64,000 nucleotides of DNA from the NCBI GenBank assembly GCA_023053575.1, contig JAKZAP010000013.1:1560001-1624000 (forward strand), written 5' to 3'. The notes beneath the pieces were generated by a model, which ran no database searches, had not been told where the DNA came from, and saw only the letters and a program-made list of their open reading frames with translations. The position numbers were made by a program, and so were the translations under genes. This stretch comes from Branchinecta lynchi. Its lineage: Eukaryota; Arthropoda; Branchiopoda; Anostraca; Branchinectidae. Within the stretch, counting starts at the first letter, position 1, and the number at the start of each line of letters is the position of its first letter. Below, piece after piece: positions 1-9,830 of the stretch.

Positions 1-500
1 ATACTCCTCCCCACCGTGCTCGGATCCGGGCGTTTTACACTCGTTTACCCGCTATGCAAGCCACATCATTTCCAGGACTCCCCCCTAGTGTGGCCGAATA
101 CAACTAGGACAAATACTAACAATCTCTTTTTCCCGTCCATCAAGTTTGACTCAAATTGGGGCATATCTGGAAATTTCCGGTTCCCGTTTCATCCTCCTCT
201 CACCTTGGTCGGACCCGGTTCAGACGCTGACAAATCCAGGCCGCTTAAACCTGGTACTGTCCAAGTTGCATTCCATTCTGCCCATCCGTTTGGTTTTTGT
301 GCATGTCACAAAGTTTCCGGACCCCCCCCCCCCCCCCCCCCCAACCATGGCCGCATGGGTTCGTATACAAGCTTTGCATATCTAGGTCATCAGTTCTTAT
401 CACCCACAAAGTTTCACTCGAGTCGGACCATTTTCGCAACCAACGGAAGTCAGTAATTTCCAGATTCCCCCTCCCTTGACTCCCCGAAAAATTATGTGTA
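1..500 (-). repeat. Diverged family C fragment (minus strand)
   Basis: The stretch reads like the minus strand of the family C elements found further on: alternating 'cggttcccg', 'cggacccggttcag' and C-run blocks at similar spacing. A pure C run lies near 322-341. Proline-rich open frames here come only from the C run. Both ends are unclear, so this is a fragment. The assignment rests on visual similarity only. Confidence 0.4.
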
Positions 501-1015
501 TTTGGTTGGGTCACTAATACGCCTGCCTAGTTTTATCGTCCTTCGCACATCTGGAAGTATCCTATCTCGCGATCACGGGAATTCCGGGAAATCCACTCCA
601 CACCACACGAGGCATCTACAATGCCGCGTTTTGACCAGGGCGGCGCCGCAACACTGGTAGTATGAGTATTGAAGCCGAGAATGAAACATAGAAAATCCCG
701 AAAATCTGTGTTTACTATGTGATAAAAAGATTTATCGGTTTCAGATCCTATGGTCGAAGAGGAAAAAGATCCGACCACTTGCCGGCTGGCCTGTGCTACT
801 GTTCGAACGCTATTGTTTAAAGTTTTTTGGTTTTAATTTTTTTCTTGTTTCACACCGAGATCTGATAGATATGCTGCAGTTTTATATCTTTTTATTATAC
901 AGGTTTTACAAAAAAAAACATTTGTATCTGTTAAGTTTTTCGTTTATTACAGTTTCAGAGGCTTGATAAGATTTTATGCTGTACTGTTTCACATCCGAAG
1001 CACTCAGGCCAGGGG
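501..1015. other. No gene or clear repeat seen
   Basis: AT-rich sequence with short A and T runs. No open frame, RNA gene or recognisable repeat copy was found. Confidence 0.5.
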
Positions 1016-1024
1016 GGTGAGACC

Positions 1025-1346
1025 AAGTCAACCACAAACCCCTGATTTTGGAATACCCTATGCCAAACGTTGGATATGTCTAACGTTTGACATACCCTAT
1101 GCCTAACGCTAGATACACTATGCCAGGTGTTGGATACTGTAACCCAGTAAAATATTGATGATTTGAGTGAAGCTAAAAAATAAACCAACCAGAACTCTTT
1201 ATATTGAGGTACGTCAGGGCTCGGTTACCAACAGGTATCCAGTAATTGGCATAGGGTATCCAGCGTTATGCGTAAGCTATGCCAAATGCTAGATATACCC
1301 AGCGTTTGATATAGGGTACCGAAAAATCAGGGGTTTGTGGTTGACT
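1025..1346. mobile_element. Fold-back MITE with 9-bp target duplication
   Basis: The terminal inverted repeats share GTCAACCACAAACCCCTGAT and are followed inward by repeated 'ATGCCAAACG...GGATA' motifs in both orientations. The element is flanked by perfect 9-bp direct repeats GGTGAGACC (1016-1024 and 1347-1355). It has no coding capacity. A 9-bp duplication fits Mutator-like elements, but superfamily is inferred from duplication length alone. Confidence 0.7.
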
Positions 1347-1564
1347 GGTGAGACCCCTCATTTCAGCGACTTCTAGATCACGATATCCGACTCGCACGTA
1401 CCGACAAAAATGAGCCGTTGCTGCGAATACTCCGTGCCAAAAAATAACTGAACCAGTGGATAACTAACAGCAATGCATGAGCTGAAATTATTCTAATCAA
1501 AACTTGTATATACATAAACTCACAACGTCAGCTTTTCATTTCAGCTTTCATTAAAGAGGAAATC

Positions 1565-2060
1565 TTCCAACGCCTGTTTCCAGGACAAAATATAGCAAGC
1601 GCCGTAGGTGAAATTCTGTCAATCCGCCTTTGTTTGGCAAGATTTAACTACTTACCATACAGATTCTTTTAATGGGTTTCAATTCTAAAAAATTCCAAGC
1701 CTAATCGCCAAATAAATGACACAGGTTGTTCTAAATAGAGAATACTGCGCCACAGGCGAAAAGAAAGCTTTCGACGTCTGTTCCCAGGACAAATCATAGC
1801 AAGCGCCGCAGGCGAAGTTTCGATTAATCTGCCTTTGTGTCGCAAGATTTAACTACTTTACCATACAAGTTCTAGCTTTTAATGTGTTTCAGGTCTCAAA
1901 AATTCCAAGCCTAATCGCCAAATAAATGACACACTGTTTTTCTAAATACAGAATACTACGAAGTGCGCCACAGGCGAAAAGAAAGCTTTCAGAGTCTGTT
2001 CCCAGGAAAAAACAAAGTCTGTTCCCTACGAAGTGCACCACAGGCGAAATTTTGTGAAAC
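1565..2060. repeat. Two-and-a-half-copy tandem repeat, ~204-218 bp unit
   Basis: The motif CTGTTtCCAGGACAAAatATAG recurs at about 1574, 1778 and (truncated) 1996. Each full copy also contains 'caagcgccg(c/t)aggtga' and 'aattccaagcctaatcgcc'. Further family members were not noticed in the window. Confidence 0.7.
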
Positions 2061-2154
2061 GCCGAGGAGCAGAGTGTCTTTTAGCGATCCCAACGAAAAG
2101 TAAAGAATAGCTATCAAATTACAAATCTGTCCATCGAAAAAAGTGGCAAAATAT

Positions 2155-2250
2155 TTGACGGTGCAAAACGGATAAGCCAGCTACATTTTATTAGAGCTAT
2201 GTTTCGGCCCTTCTTGGCAATGGTCTTCTTCAGGCTCAAGCTGGAAAATC
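2155..2250 (-). repeat. Family E hammerhead-type repeat, GAGC subfamily
   Basis: Minus-strand copy. Reading the reverse complement of 2194-2237 gives GAGC, the core CTGAAGA, a weakly pairing stem II, GAAA, CATA, then GCTC. GAGC and GCTC pair as stem I. The core is intact but stem II is imperfect. The flank 'agtgcaaaacgga' marks a subfamily shared with copies at 19125, 26225 and 30985. Confidence 0.6.
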
Positions 2251-2373
2251 AGCTTGTGGAAAGACAATTTGAGATTCTTCCTGAAATATCTGACTTTGTG
2301 AACTTCTTCTCTGAAAATTGGTTGGAATAAAGCTGTTTATTCAAACAATGTTTGCAACGGATACGTCAGCTAT

Positions 2374-2433
2374 GATTTTTCATCAGCGATATTTCGGCCC
2401 TTCTTGGCAAGGGTCCTCGTCAGGCTGTCAATC
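2374..2433 (-). ncRNA. Hammerhead ribozyme motif, minus-strand partner copy
   Basis: This is the mirror copy of the motif at 2540-2599, in the left arm of the snapback insertion. On the reverse complement the CUGACGA core, stem II, GAAA and both stem I segments are identical to the right-arm copy. Confidence 0.7.
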
Positions 2434-2539
2434 TTCTGGTTCAACTTCGGGGAAGGAAACAAACCTGGAATAATCCAGATTATTATAGGTTTGTTTAGAT
2501 TATTACAGGTTTGTTTCCTTCCCCGAAGTTGAACCAGAA

Positions 2540-2599
2540 GATTGACAGCCTGACGAGGACCCTTGCCAAGAAGGGCCGAAATATCGCTGATGAAAAATC
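2540..2599 (+). ncRNA. Hammerhead ribozyme motif, type I, best copy
   Basis: Positions 2550-2556 read CUGACGA. They are followed by stem II (GG, bulged A, CCCUU, loop GCCAAG, AAGGG, CC) and GAAA at 2578-2581. Then comes U-A-U-C with predicted cleavage after C2585. Stem I pairs CAGC (2546-2549) with GCUG (2586-2589), and beyond an internal loop GAUU (2540-2543) pairs with AAUC (2596-2599). Stem III is only a 2-bp palindrome (AUAU), so efficient cleavage would need dimerisation, as described for the minimal hammerheads of Penelope-like elements. The core bases and their order are seen directly; catalysis is inferred. Confidence 0.75.
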
Positions 2600-2685
2600 A
2601 TAGCTGACGTATCCGTTGCAAACATTGTTTGAATAAATGTTTCAAAGTCAGCTTGGGCTCAAAGAATATTTATGGAATAAAGCTG

Positions 2686-3287
2686 GTGGTGTGATTTCAT
2701 CCTGGAAACGGCTGCTTTTTTTGCTGTTCGATTGGGTCGTCGAAAGGTTAGAGATTCTTCTGCATTTTGGTTTTGGAGTCACCTGTCTCTTCTTCTTCTT
2801 TTTAGCTAATATGGATACTTGTCGGCGGCATGTATGAGCGATTTGTTCCGTACTGTGAGATATTGCCCATCGTGGGCATAATTTATCGAAAAAAAAAGTA
2901 GACGCAAAGAAGATTTGTTCCAAATTAAAAAAAAAAAAATATTTTCACGTTAAAGACATGCGTACTCAGAAACAAAACGGGGAAAACAGGTTTGCCGGTG
3001 GATTTAAAAAAGAAAAAAAAATCCGGGTTTACGGACGTAACAAACTTTTGGTCTTCGCCCGACAGGAGCTTACAGGTTCGGATTTGAATTTGTATGTGTA
3101 AAAGACGCCGACGAGACTATAGTTTTGTGTCTTTAAACTTTTGTTTAATTATGAAAGTACCGGGTACCGTTTTATTTGTCCATTCGACACACTGTACTTT
3201 TGTAACTAGCGGATCTCCAGTCATGTGAATTCTGATGGCTTTTCCGCTATGTTTAAAAGTTCATTGCTTTTCCACTTCACAGTTCGG
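2686..3287. other. No gene or clear repeat seen
   Basis: Low-complexity A/T-rich stretch with several A runs (2889-2938, 3007-3020). No supported feature. Confidence 0.45.
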
Positions 3288-3353
3288 TTCAGTTCAGTTT
3301 ATTTTTACGACCAAATATATTTAACTATGATGCCAGTACCCGCCCCAAGAAAG
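3288..3353 (-). mobile_element. LINE-1 3' tail, part 1 (interrupted by LINE-2)
   Basis: The reverse complement ends in a short (TGAAC)-type tail. The sequence matches the LINE-1 tails at 39.8 kb and 48.2 kb, including the motif 'agtacccgccccaagaaag'. It breaks off at 3353 and resumes at 5155 with 'gtacgaaaaggcac', so LINE-2 landed inside it. Confidence 0.75.
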
Positions 3354-5154
3354 ATTGTCCGATTGATATCCCAGTGGATCTAATAAAAGCATTTCCTGAT
3401 AAGTTAGTAACACCCCTTGCAAACATTTTCAATGATATCAGTAAATCCGGAAATTACCCGTCTTGCTGGAAGCTGGGTTATATCACACCAATCCAAAAGA
3501 AGGGGGGTTCGAACGATTTTAGTGGTGTTCGACCAATAACACTGACCCCAGTTTTTTCAAAAATGTACGAGGGTTTCTTGGCTGATTGGTTAAAGGCAGA
3601 TATTCTTGATCTTATTGATTTACAACAATTCGGGAACCTCAAGGAGGTATCTACTTCGCACTACCTTGTTAGTCTTCTTGACACTATTCTGAAAAATCTT
3701 GAAAACCCTGATACTTGGTTGAATCTTTTATTAATAGATCTCCAGAAAGCTTTTGACCTAATTGACCATAATATCCTTGTAAACAAACTGTTGATTGAGT
3801 TCCAAGTGAGTCCTTTTTTAGTCAAAATTGTTGCTTCTTTTTTAACAAATCGTTCTCAAGTGCTTAAATACAAAAACGTCTTTTCTGATCCCCTCCCTAT
3901 TTTTTGTGGTGTCCCCCAAGGAACTCTAATGGGACCAATTTTATTTTTAATAATGATCAATAGCCTATTGACTGACCACCCAGATCGTTGGAAGTACGTG
4001 GACGACCTGTCTGCATTGGAGGTATGTCGACGGAATATAAAAAGTTCAATTACGGCTCTACTTGAGGACGCTACTAAGCAAGCGTCTTTGTCGAAGATGA
4101 GGGTTAACTCCCAAAAATCATCGATCATGACTGTGAATTTTTTAAAATCCGTGCCCTCTTTCACAGACCCCATTCCTCCCGAAATCTCCGTTAGTTTTAT
4201 TAAATTACTTGGAGTTACTATTTCAGCTGACATGAAGTGGGATGCCCATGTTCAAAACATCCTCAAACAAGCTTCCCCTTCGGTTTCCATGTTAAAACTT
4301 ATGAAAAAATTTTCTTGCCCCCCGAAGGATCTCCTCCAACTGTACTGTTCGTTTATCCGGCCAATACTGGAGTATGCTTGTCCAGTGTGGCATTTTGGGC
4401 TTACCTCTGAGCATGTTTATAAGATTGAAAACATTCAAAAACGAGCGCTTAGGATCATTAATGGGGAGGGGAAGCTTCCTTACCATTATCTGCTTGGCAG
4501 GTTCAGGCTCACCACTTTGGACGCGAGAAGAAACCTTCTATGCCTTAATTTCGGCACCAAGACCCTGTCTGTTCCCAGATTGCGTCCTATTCTCCCCGAA
4601 CTCTACACACCCATCCGCAATAGACCGCAGCGCGACAAGGCTCAGAAAGTACCCAAATTAAATCCAGTCCCCACAAAACATGAAAGGTACCGAAGGAGTT
4701 TTGTTCCAAGTTTTGTTGAATTGTACAACAGCCAGTAAACTTAGTCATTATTTTTGTTGAATTTGTTAGTTTTAGTTTTTGACCCTTTTAGAATGTTTTA
4801 TTTTGTTCTGTATATATTTTTAAGTGAAATTACTTTTGACGTAATGATTAAAAATTTACTTTGATTGAATTTGAAAAAAAAAAATTTTTACCATTTCTTT
4901 AAAGTGACTTTTATTTGTTTTAGAAGTTTGTGGCAAAATGTTCGCCGAATGAGCCTATCGTGTAAATTGTGGTAGTTAAGTTTTGTATCGACTGATGAAT
5001 TTGTTACGAATTATGTTGCAATTATTATTCGACTGACAAATTGATTCGAGTGTTTAGTTATGTTTGGACGTATAAGTCAAATTCGGCGTTCACGCTGTGA
5101 AAGTTACTTTTTAGAATTAAAAATCTACTACTACTACTACTACTACTACTACAG
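3354..5154 (+). mobile_element. LINE-2, 5'-truncated non-LTR retrotransposon
   Basis: About 1.8 kb containing a reverse transcriptase frame, an A/T-rich 3' UTR and a terminal (ACT)n microsatellite tail near 5127-5152. Short tandem-repeat tails instead of poly(A) are typical of CR1/L2-clade LINEs. The endonuclease domain and the 5' part are absent. The insertion splits LINE-1 (3353/5155). No convincing target duplication was seen, only a shared 'ag'. Confidence 0.75.
3374..4738 (+). CDS. Reverse transcriptase of LINE-2 (partial, uninterrupted)
   Basis: A 454-residue open frame that copies LINE RNA into DNA. All RT blocks are in order: the N-terminal fingers around residues 27-70 (ITPIQKKG, VRPITLTPV), motif A at 119-131 (LLIDLQKAFDLIDH, catalytic D122), motif B GVPQGTLMGP (179-188), motif C WKYVDDL (206-212, catalytic D210 and D211), a primer-grip region near 278-290 (LLGVTISADMKW), and a thumb/C-terminal part (FIRPILEYACPVW, 328-339; IENIQKRALRII). 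There is no stop or frameshift. The frame is open upstream of the listed Met, and the N-terminal endonuclease expected of CR1/Jockey-type elements is missing, so this is the 3' half of ORF2. Motif layout suggests the CR1/L2/Jockey group; exact clade is undecided. The copy looks young but cannot be autonomous. Confidence 0.85.
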   Translation: MDLIKAFPDKLVTPLANIFNDISKSGNYPSCWKLGYITPIQKKGGSNDFSGVRPITLTPVFSKMYEGFLADWLKADILDLIDLQQFGNLKEVSTSHYLVSLLDTILKNLENPDTWLNLLLIDLQKAFDLIDHNILVNKLLIEFQVSPFLVKIVASFLTNRSQVLKYKNVFSDPLPIFCGVPQGTLMGPILFLIMINSLLTDHPDRWKYVDDLSALEVCRRNIKSSITALLEDATKQASLSKMRVNSQKSSIMTVNFLKSVPSFTDPIPPEISVSFIKLLGVTISADMKWDAHVQNILKQASPSVSMLKLMKKFSCPPKDLLQLYCSFIRPILEYACPVWHFGLTSEHVYKIENIQKRALRIINGEGKLPYHYLLGRFRLTTLDARRNLLCLNFGTKTLSVPRLRPILPELYTPIRNRPQRDKAQKVPKLNPVPTKHERYRRSFVPSFVELYNSQ

Positions 5155-5390
5155 GTACGAAAAGGCACTTGCAGTTGGTTGGGTACATAAAACTCATTTC
5201 CTAACTAATAATTAACTAGAAACAAAACATAAAAAAGCACTAAAATAAAAAATAGTAACCAATCTCTCGTCAGCTCATTTAATATTAATAATGAGAAAGA
5301 AGAAAAATAAGAAGAAAATAGGAAAAAAAGAAAAAAAATATGAACCTTGGCCTAACAAATACTTTTTCAATTTATTTTTAAAACTTGCTT
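5155..5390 (-). mobile_element. LINE-1 3' region, part 2
   Basis: Continues the LINE-1 tail interrupted at 3353. It shares 'gggtacataaaactcatttc' and the following ~200 bp with the LINE-1 copy at 48.2-49.1 kb. It stops at 5390, where a family C element begins. Confidence 0.75.
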
Positions 5391-5393
5391 TTT

Positions 5394-6648
5394 ATGGCAC
5401 TTGCCTTCCGGACAAGTGCCATATACCGATCACATTTCCGTCGGTCGGTCGGTTAGTCCGGTGTTTGCGAGTTAGGGTACTTCCAGATATGCTAGGACGA
5501 TGAAACTTGGCAGGCATATTAGGGACCCGACCAAACTAACTTGGAAATAGTCACTTGCCTGATCCGACCATCGTGGGGGGAGGTGGAGGTGGTGGAATCC
5601 GGAAAATAGGGACATTCATAACTTTCGAACGGGTGATCGGATCATAATGAAAATTAATGTCTGGAAAGATCTCGTGCATATGTCTCATTTTAAGTCCTGA
5701 CCGGATCCGACGAATCTGGGGGGGGGAGCCGGAGGGGAGAACCGGAAATCGTGTGAAACTGTAAGAGTGGAGCGATCGGGATGAAACTTGGTGCGAAGGA
5801 AAACCACACGCTCTAGATACATCACTGACAGGACTGGACCGCATTCGGACACTGTGGGGGCAGGTGGAGGGGGGTTCCGGAATTCCGGCGATCCGTAGTT
5901 AATGTACTTCCAGGTACGCTAGGACGATAAAACTTGGCAAGTGAACTTGGAAATAGTTGCTTGCCCGATCTGACTATCGTGGGGGAGGGGGAGACGACAG
6001 AATCCGGAAATTAGTAGCATGCATAACTTTCGAATGGATTATCGGATCTTAACGAAACTTGACATCTTGAAAGACCTCACATGTCCCATTTCAAGTCCGG
6101 ACCGGATCCAGTGAACTGGGGGTGGGGGGGACGGAGGGGAGAACCGGACATCTTGTGACACGCATAGAGTGGAGCGATCAGGATGAAACTTGGTGGGAAG
6201 TACAGACAAAAGCCCTGGGTGCATCAGTGGCAGAATCGGACCGGATTCGGGTACCGAGGGGGGGGGGGAGGACGATAAAACTATGCTGGAGCATTAGAAA
6301 CTTGACATCATTGGGTTAGAGGTCGTCACTCCCCGATCCGACCATCCCTTAAAGAACTCATCTTAACCGCAAAGTACAAAAAATACTTTTAAGCAAAATT
6401 TACTTTTCCCCGTGAGCACATGATCCTTTTTGCCTCAAGGGTTTTACTTAGAAATTAGTTTTTAGCACCCTTAAAGTGCGCATCTCAAACGAAAAGTAAA
6501 AGAAGGAAAAAAATTTACCATCACTTCCATCCTCTGACCCAGCCTAGCAAGTTTGGCTCATCTTAACGGAAAAGGGAAAAAAATATACTTTTGACCATCA
6601 CTTCCATCTGACCCAGCCTTGTAAGTGCCATATGAGCTTCCAGCTCTT
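5394..6648 (+). mobile_element. Family C element, apparently full length
   Basis: Starts ATGGCACTTGCCTTCCGG, immediately followed by a small hairpin partner AAGTGCCATA, and ends GTAAGTGCCATATGAGCTTC, so the termini are inverted relative to each other. Inside are quasi-periodic blocks: 'gacgatgaaacttggcagg', a G-rich tract of 8-12 bases, 'taactttcgaacgggtgatcg' and 'accggatcc'. There is no open frame of note. The family recurs at 7551, 58597 and 63357. Confidence 0.7.
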
Positions 6649-7318
6649 GTTCAGTTTATTCACAGTCAAAGTTTGACCAATAATCCATGCACATATTCTT
6701 GTCTCTCGCTTTTGGTCCATATGGTTTGCTCATGTTGTCCAGTCAGAGCAGACTTCACTTTAACAACTAACCTATTAAAATCTGAAAGATCTAAGTGAGA
6801 CAGATACAAATCATATGCGAGTAAAGCATGTTTTATAACAAGGCGAATTGCTGCTATCATGAATCATGTCTCCCGACCCAACGGGGTTATGAAACCTAGT
6901 TTAAACGACTCGGATTGCCTCTGACTGGGACAGGTTTCGACTGAAGCTGGGCAGTGCCAAAAATTTTTTTTTTTTTTTTAAACGACTCGGATTATCCTTT
7001 ACTAAAATGAGTGCCCGGGACCTCGACGAGGCTAAAATAAACGACTGATACGACTTAGCCAAAGGCAGAGGGGTAAATCATCCCTGCCATCTAGTAGTGT
7101 GCATACCAAGGGTGTAGCAAACTGCCGGAATTTCATCAGTTATGTTTTCCTAAAGTCTCTTAAGGCTGCCAAAGAAGCAAATCTTTGTGATTGAATCAGA
7201 ATGTACTTGAGACAATAATTACATTTTTATTGGTACTTGAGGCTTCCAGCCCCCAGTTATCTTAATTATAAGTAATAAGTAGTAAATACTCCAAGAAAGT
7301 TGTACTTTGTACTTAAAG
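6649..7318. other. No gene or clear repeat seen
   Basis: Non-coding stretch with a T run at about 6965-6979. No supported feature. Confidence 0.45.
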
Positions 7319-7550
7319 GACCCCTCACACTATTTACTGTTCAACTTACAGTATTTTATAATATTTAAATACTTTAACTATGCTGTGCTTTCAACAAATA
7401 ACACACGGTTTTGGCTGTTTTAAGCCTTTCTTCAAACAATGTTTCAAAGTCAGCTTGGGCTCAAATAATATTTATGTTTTAAGCCTTTCCGAGAGACCGA
7501 GACCCGTTGACTTGTAGCGAAAACAAGGAAACAATTTGCAGAACCAGTTT
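7319..7550 (+). repeat. Family F element, left part (split by family C)
   Basis: Begins at 'ggacccctcacactattta' and matches the unbroken copy at 58108-58478. It is cut at 7550 by a family C insertion and resumes at about 8663. It also carries a 45-bp family E insertion (7431-7475). Confidence 0.75.
7431..7475 (+). mobile_element. 45-bp family E fragment with 14-bp target duplication
   Basis: A tiny insertion (TTCAAACAATGTTTCAAAGT... to ...ATATTTATG) matching the 3' end of family E. It is flanked by perfect 14-bp repeats GTTTTAAGCCTTTC (7417-7430 and 7476-7489). The family F copy at 58.2 kb shows the uninterrupted site. This is direct evidence that family E 3' ends insert by a duplicating mechanism. 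Confidence 0.8.
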
Positions 7551-8662
7551 TATGGCACTTGATCATACTCAAATGGCAAATAGCGATCGTAATTTCTGTC
7601 GATCTGTCCCGGTTTTGCTAGTTTGGGAACTTCTGCATAAGCTAGGACGATGAAACTTGGCAGGCATATCAGGGTCAGGGACCCGACCGGAGTAACTCAC
7701 AAATAACCACTTCCCCGTAGCAGGGAGTCCGGAAACTAGGAACAAGGGGAGCAAACCGGCAATGTCCAGATGTGGTATCGATCCAACGTCCTCTTTGGTG
7801 GAAGCCTCGCACACTAGCATATACCGCCGTTTTTGCTTGTGTTTAGAGCCGAACGAAGAAACAGGTACAGTTAAAGGATTAAAGTAAGGCCGATAAGTGG
7901 TCAGAACAAATGCTCAACTAAACTTTTATCTGATTGTGTTCTGCCTTTTCCCAAGAAAGTAGTCCATTTGGTACTCTGGGCCGAAAGAGGTAGCCTAATT
8001 ATATGTTGATACTGTTCCAGATTGGGACCCCAGAACCAGATTAACTTGGAAACAATCACTTCCTCGATAGCCATCGTGGGGGAGTGGAGGGATGGAGAAT
8101 CCAGAAACTAGAAACATGCATAACTTTGGAACCGGTAATCGGACATGCATGAAACTTGACAAGTGTGAAGAACAAGTTTCTGAGATTTTCAATTTCAAAT
8201 CCGAAAAGTGGGGGTGGAGGGTAGAGGGTGGACCGGAAACCTCGTGAAATCCTTAAGAGTGAGAGATCGGGATGGGACTTGGAGGAAAGAACAAGCATAA
8301 GCTGTGGAGACAATATTGACAAAACAGGATCGGATCATGCCACAGTGGGGGGAGTTGGAGTGGGTTTTCCACAATTCAGGTGATCACGAGTTGGGGTACT
8401 TCCAAATGTGCTATGACCATGAAATTTGTCAGGCATATTAGTGACTCTACCAGATTGTCTTAAAAATAGTACCTCCCCCGATCCCATCATCGTTGTGCGA
8501 GAAACAATTGTTAATGAGTGGAATAACCATTCCAGATTTACTAGATCAAGCCCATTGTCTGAAATGAATATCGGGAGAGAGATCCAGCCTTGACAACTGC
8601 AAACCGTATCTGACAAACATTGTAACTGTTCTTACAAGTGCCAAATGAGCTTTCAGCTCTTT
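7551..8662 (+). mobile_element. Family C element inserted in family F
   Basis: Starts TATGGCACTTGATC and ends near ACAAGTGCCAAATGAGC plus 'tttcagctcttt'. The interior has the usual blocks ('gacgatgaaacttggcagg', 'gaaccggtaatcggac', G-rich tracts). The flanks rejoin to match the unbroken family F copy at 58.28 kb, so both insertion points can be placed to within a few bases. Confidence 0.75.
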
Positions 8663-8842
8663 GTTCTGATGGAAAAACTTCTCGCGTCGCATGATACATC
8701 GAAGGTAGCAAAACACGGCAAGTGAGAAAATGAGCGTGGTCTTGTCGTCTTCTTAAAGGGGCTAGAATGTACTGTACGAAATTGGGGTCTCCGGGTTTAT
8801 AAACATATGGAGTGATTAAGGTTACTCTAGTATTATAGGTAA
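8663..8842 (+). repeat. Family F element, right part
   Basis: Resumes with 'ttctgatggaaaaacttctc' and continues 'atcgaaggtagcaaaacacg' and 'ggggtctccgggttta', as in the copy at 58.3 kb. Confidence 0.75.
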
Positions 8843-9340
8843 AACCCAAGTACTATGATTTTTTACTTAACAAGTACTTAAAGTACTTCCTAATACCAGT
8901 GTGGGAGTCTCCATAATATCCGGGAACTATGCTGTTAGTAAAAGTCCTTGAGACCCGACAGAAGAAAGCCATCGACCTCATTGTGGTCGCATAGTTACAC
9001 CAGCGCGACATCGGGAAAAGTGAGAGGTTGTAGAAAACAGTTCCTGGTAGCAGAAGGAGCATTTGACTGGGCAAAAGTTCAAACTAGGATATGCAAGGCG
9101 TTTGTCACTTTGGGTTTTCTCGATAAGAAATAGCATCAGTTCAAATCCCGAGAAAGCACGTTCTCCGATTTTTCAAAGTGATAATGTCTCTACATCTTTT
9201 CTCTCGCGTTGAGGGGATTCGAGTGGAGTGGGGACCGAGTAGGTGATACAGCTTTCGCGAACTTTCCAAATAGGTAGAGGTACCGGTGAGGAAAGTGGCC
9301 GGCTCACTGGTGAATGTTGTCAAGATCGGATCGTAACACT
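8843..9340. other. No gene or clear repeat seen
   Basis: Ordinary non-coding sequence. Short open frames show no recognisable domain. Confidence 0.4.
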
Positions 9341-9510
9341 CCATATGACTAAGTCCAAAAGACGGCAGTTGATCCTCAGTAAGAAGGAGTAAGTGTCAAT
9401 CAATCACCGCGACCTTTGGGAGCAGCTGTGACACCACTTCTGCCTTCTTCCAGCTAGCTACACAGAGAGGCCGGAGATTTTGCATCCGCAAGGAGAGATA
9501 GTCATCAAGA
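9341..9510 (+). repeat. Dispersed repeat, second copy at 20167
   Basis: Shares 'gactaagtccaaaa', 'cagtaagaaggagtaag', 'caatcaatcac' and 'gagaggccggagattttg' with 20167-20755. In the second copy a 368-bp TIR element sits between the first two motifs, so this copy represents the empty site. Confidence 0.7.
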
Positions 9511-9830
9511 GTATTGGGGAAATGCAGGAAGTCTTAACCCTGCGGAACCACGTGCATTGTGCCAACTATTCCTTCTGGTATGCAAAATTTCCAAGTCCAC
9601 TGTTAGCCTACATATAGATCCGTTCTTATCCACGGCCTTCTTTCCCACTGAAGATTTGTCCTGGCGCAAAACAAGCACACGTCCTGCTGTTTACTGTTTC
9701 TTATGTGAAAGAAATATCCGATTTGCCGACGTGACTTGTTTCAGCACTTAGTTTTGTTAGGTACATGGCTCTTGGGATTGGAAATACACTGATTATTGTT
9801 ATTATTCGATAATAGTGGAATACTTTAAGA

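Larger units (their letters stand above)
2336..2673 (+). mobile_element. Family E snapback insertion: two head-to-head hammerhead units
   Basis: A 338-bp insertion flanked by perfect 12-bp direct repeats GGAATAAAGCTG (2324-2335 and 2674-2685). It holds two 130-bp arms in inverted orientation (2336-2465 and 2508-2637) around a ~42-bp spacer, so the transcript would fold on itself. The right arm runs on into a 3' segment ending AATATTTATG. Each arm contains a full hammerhead motif. Target duplication plus an inverted dimer suggests target-primed reverse transcription, as in Penelope-like elements; no reverse transcriptase is encoded here. Confidence 0.75.
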
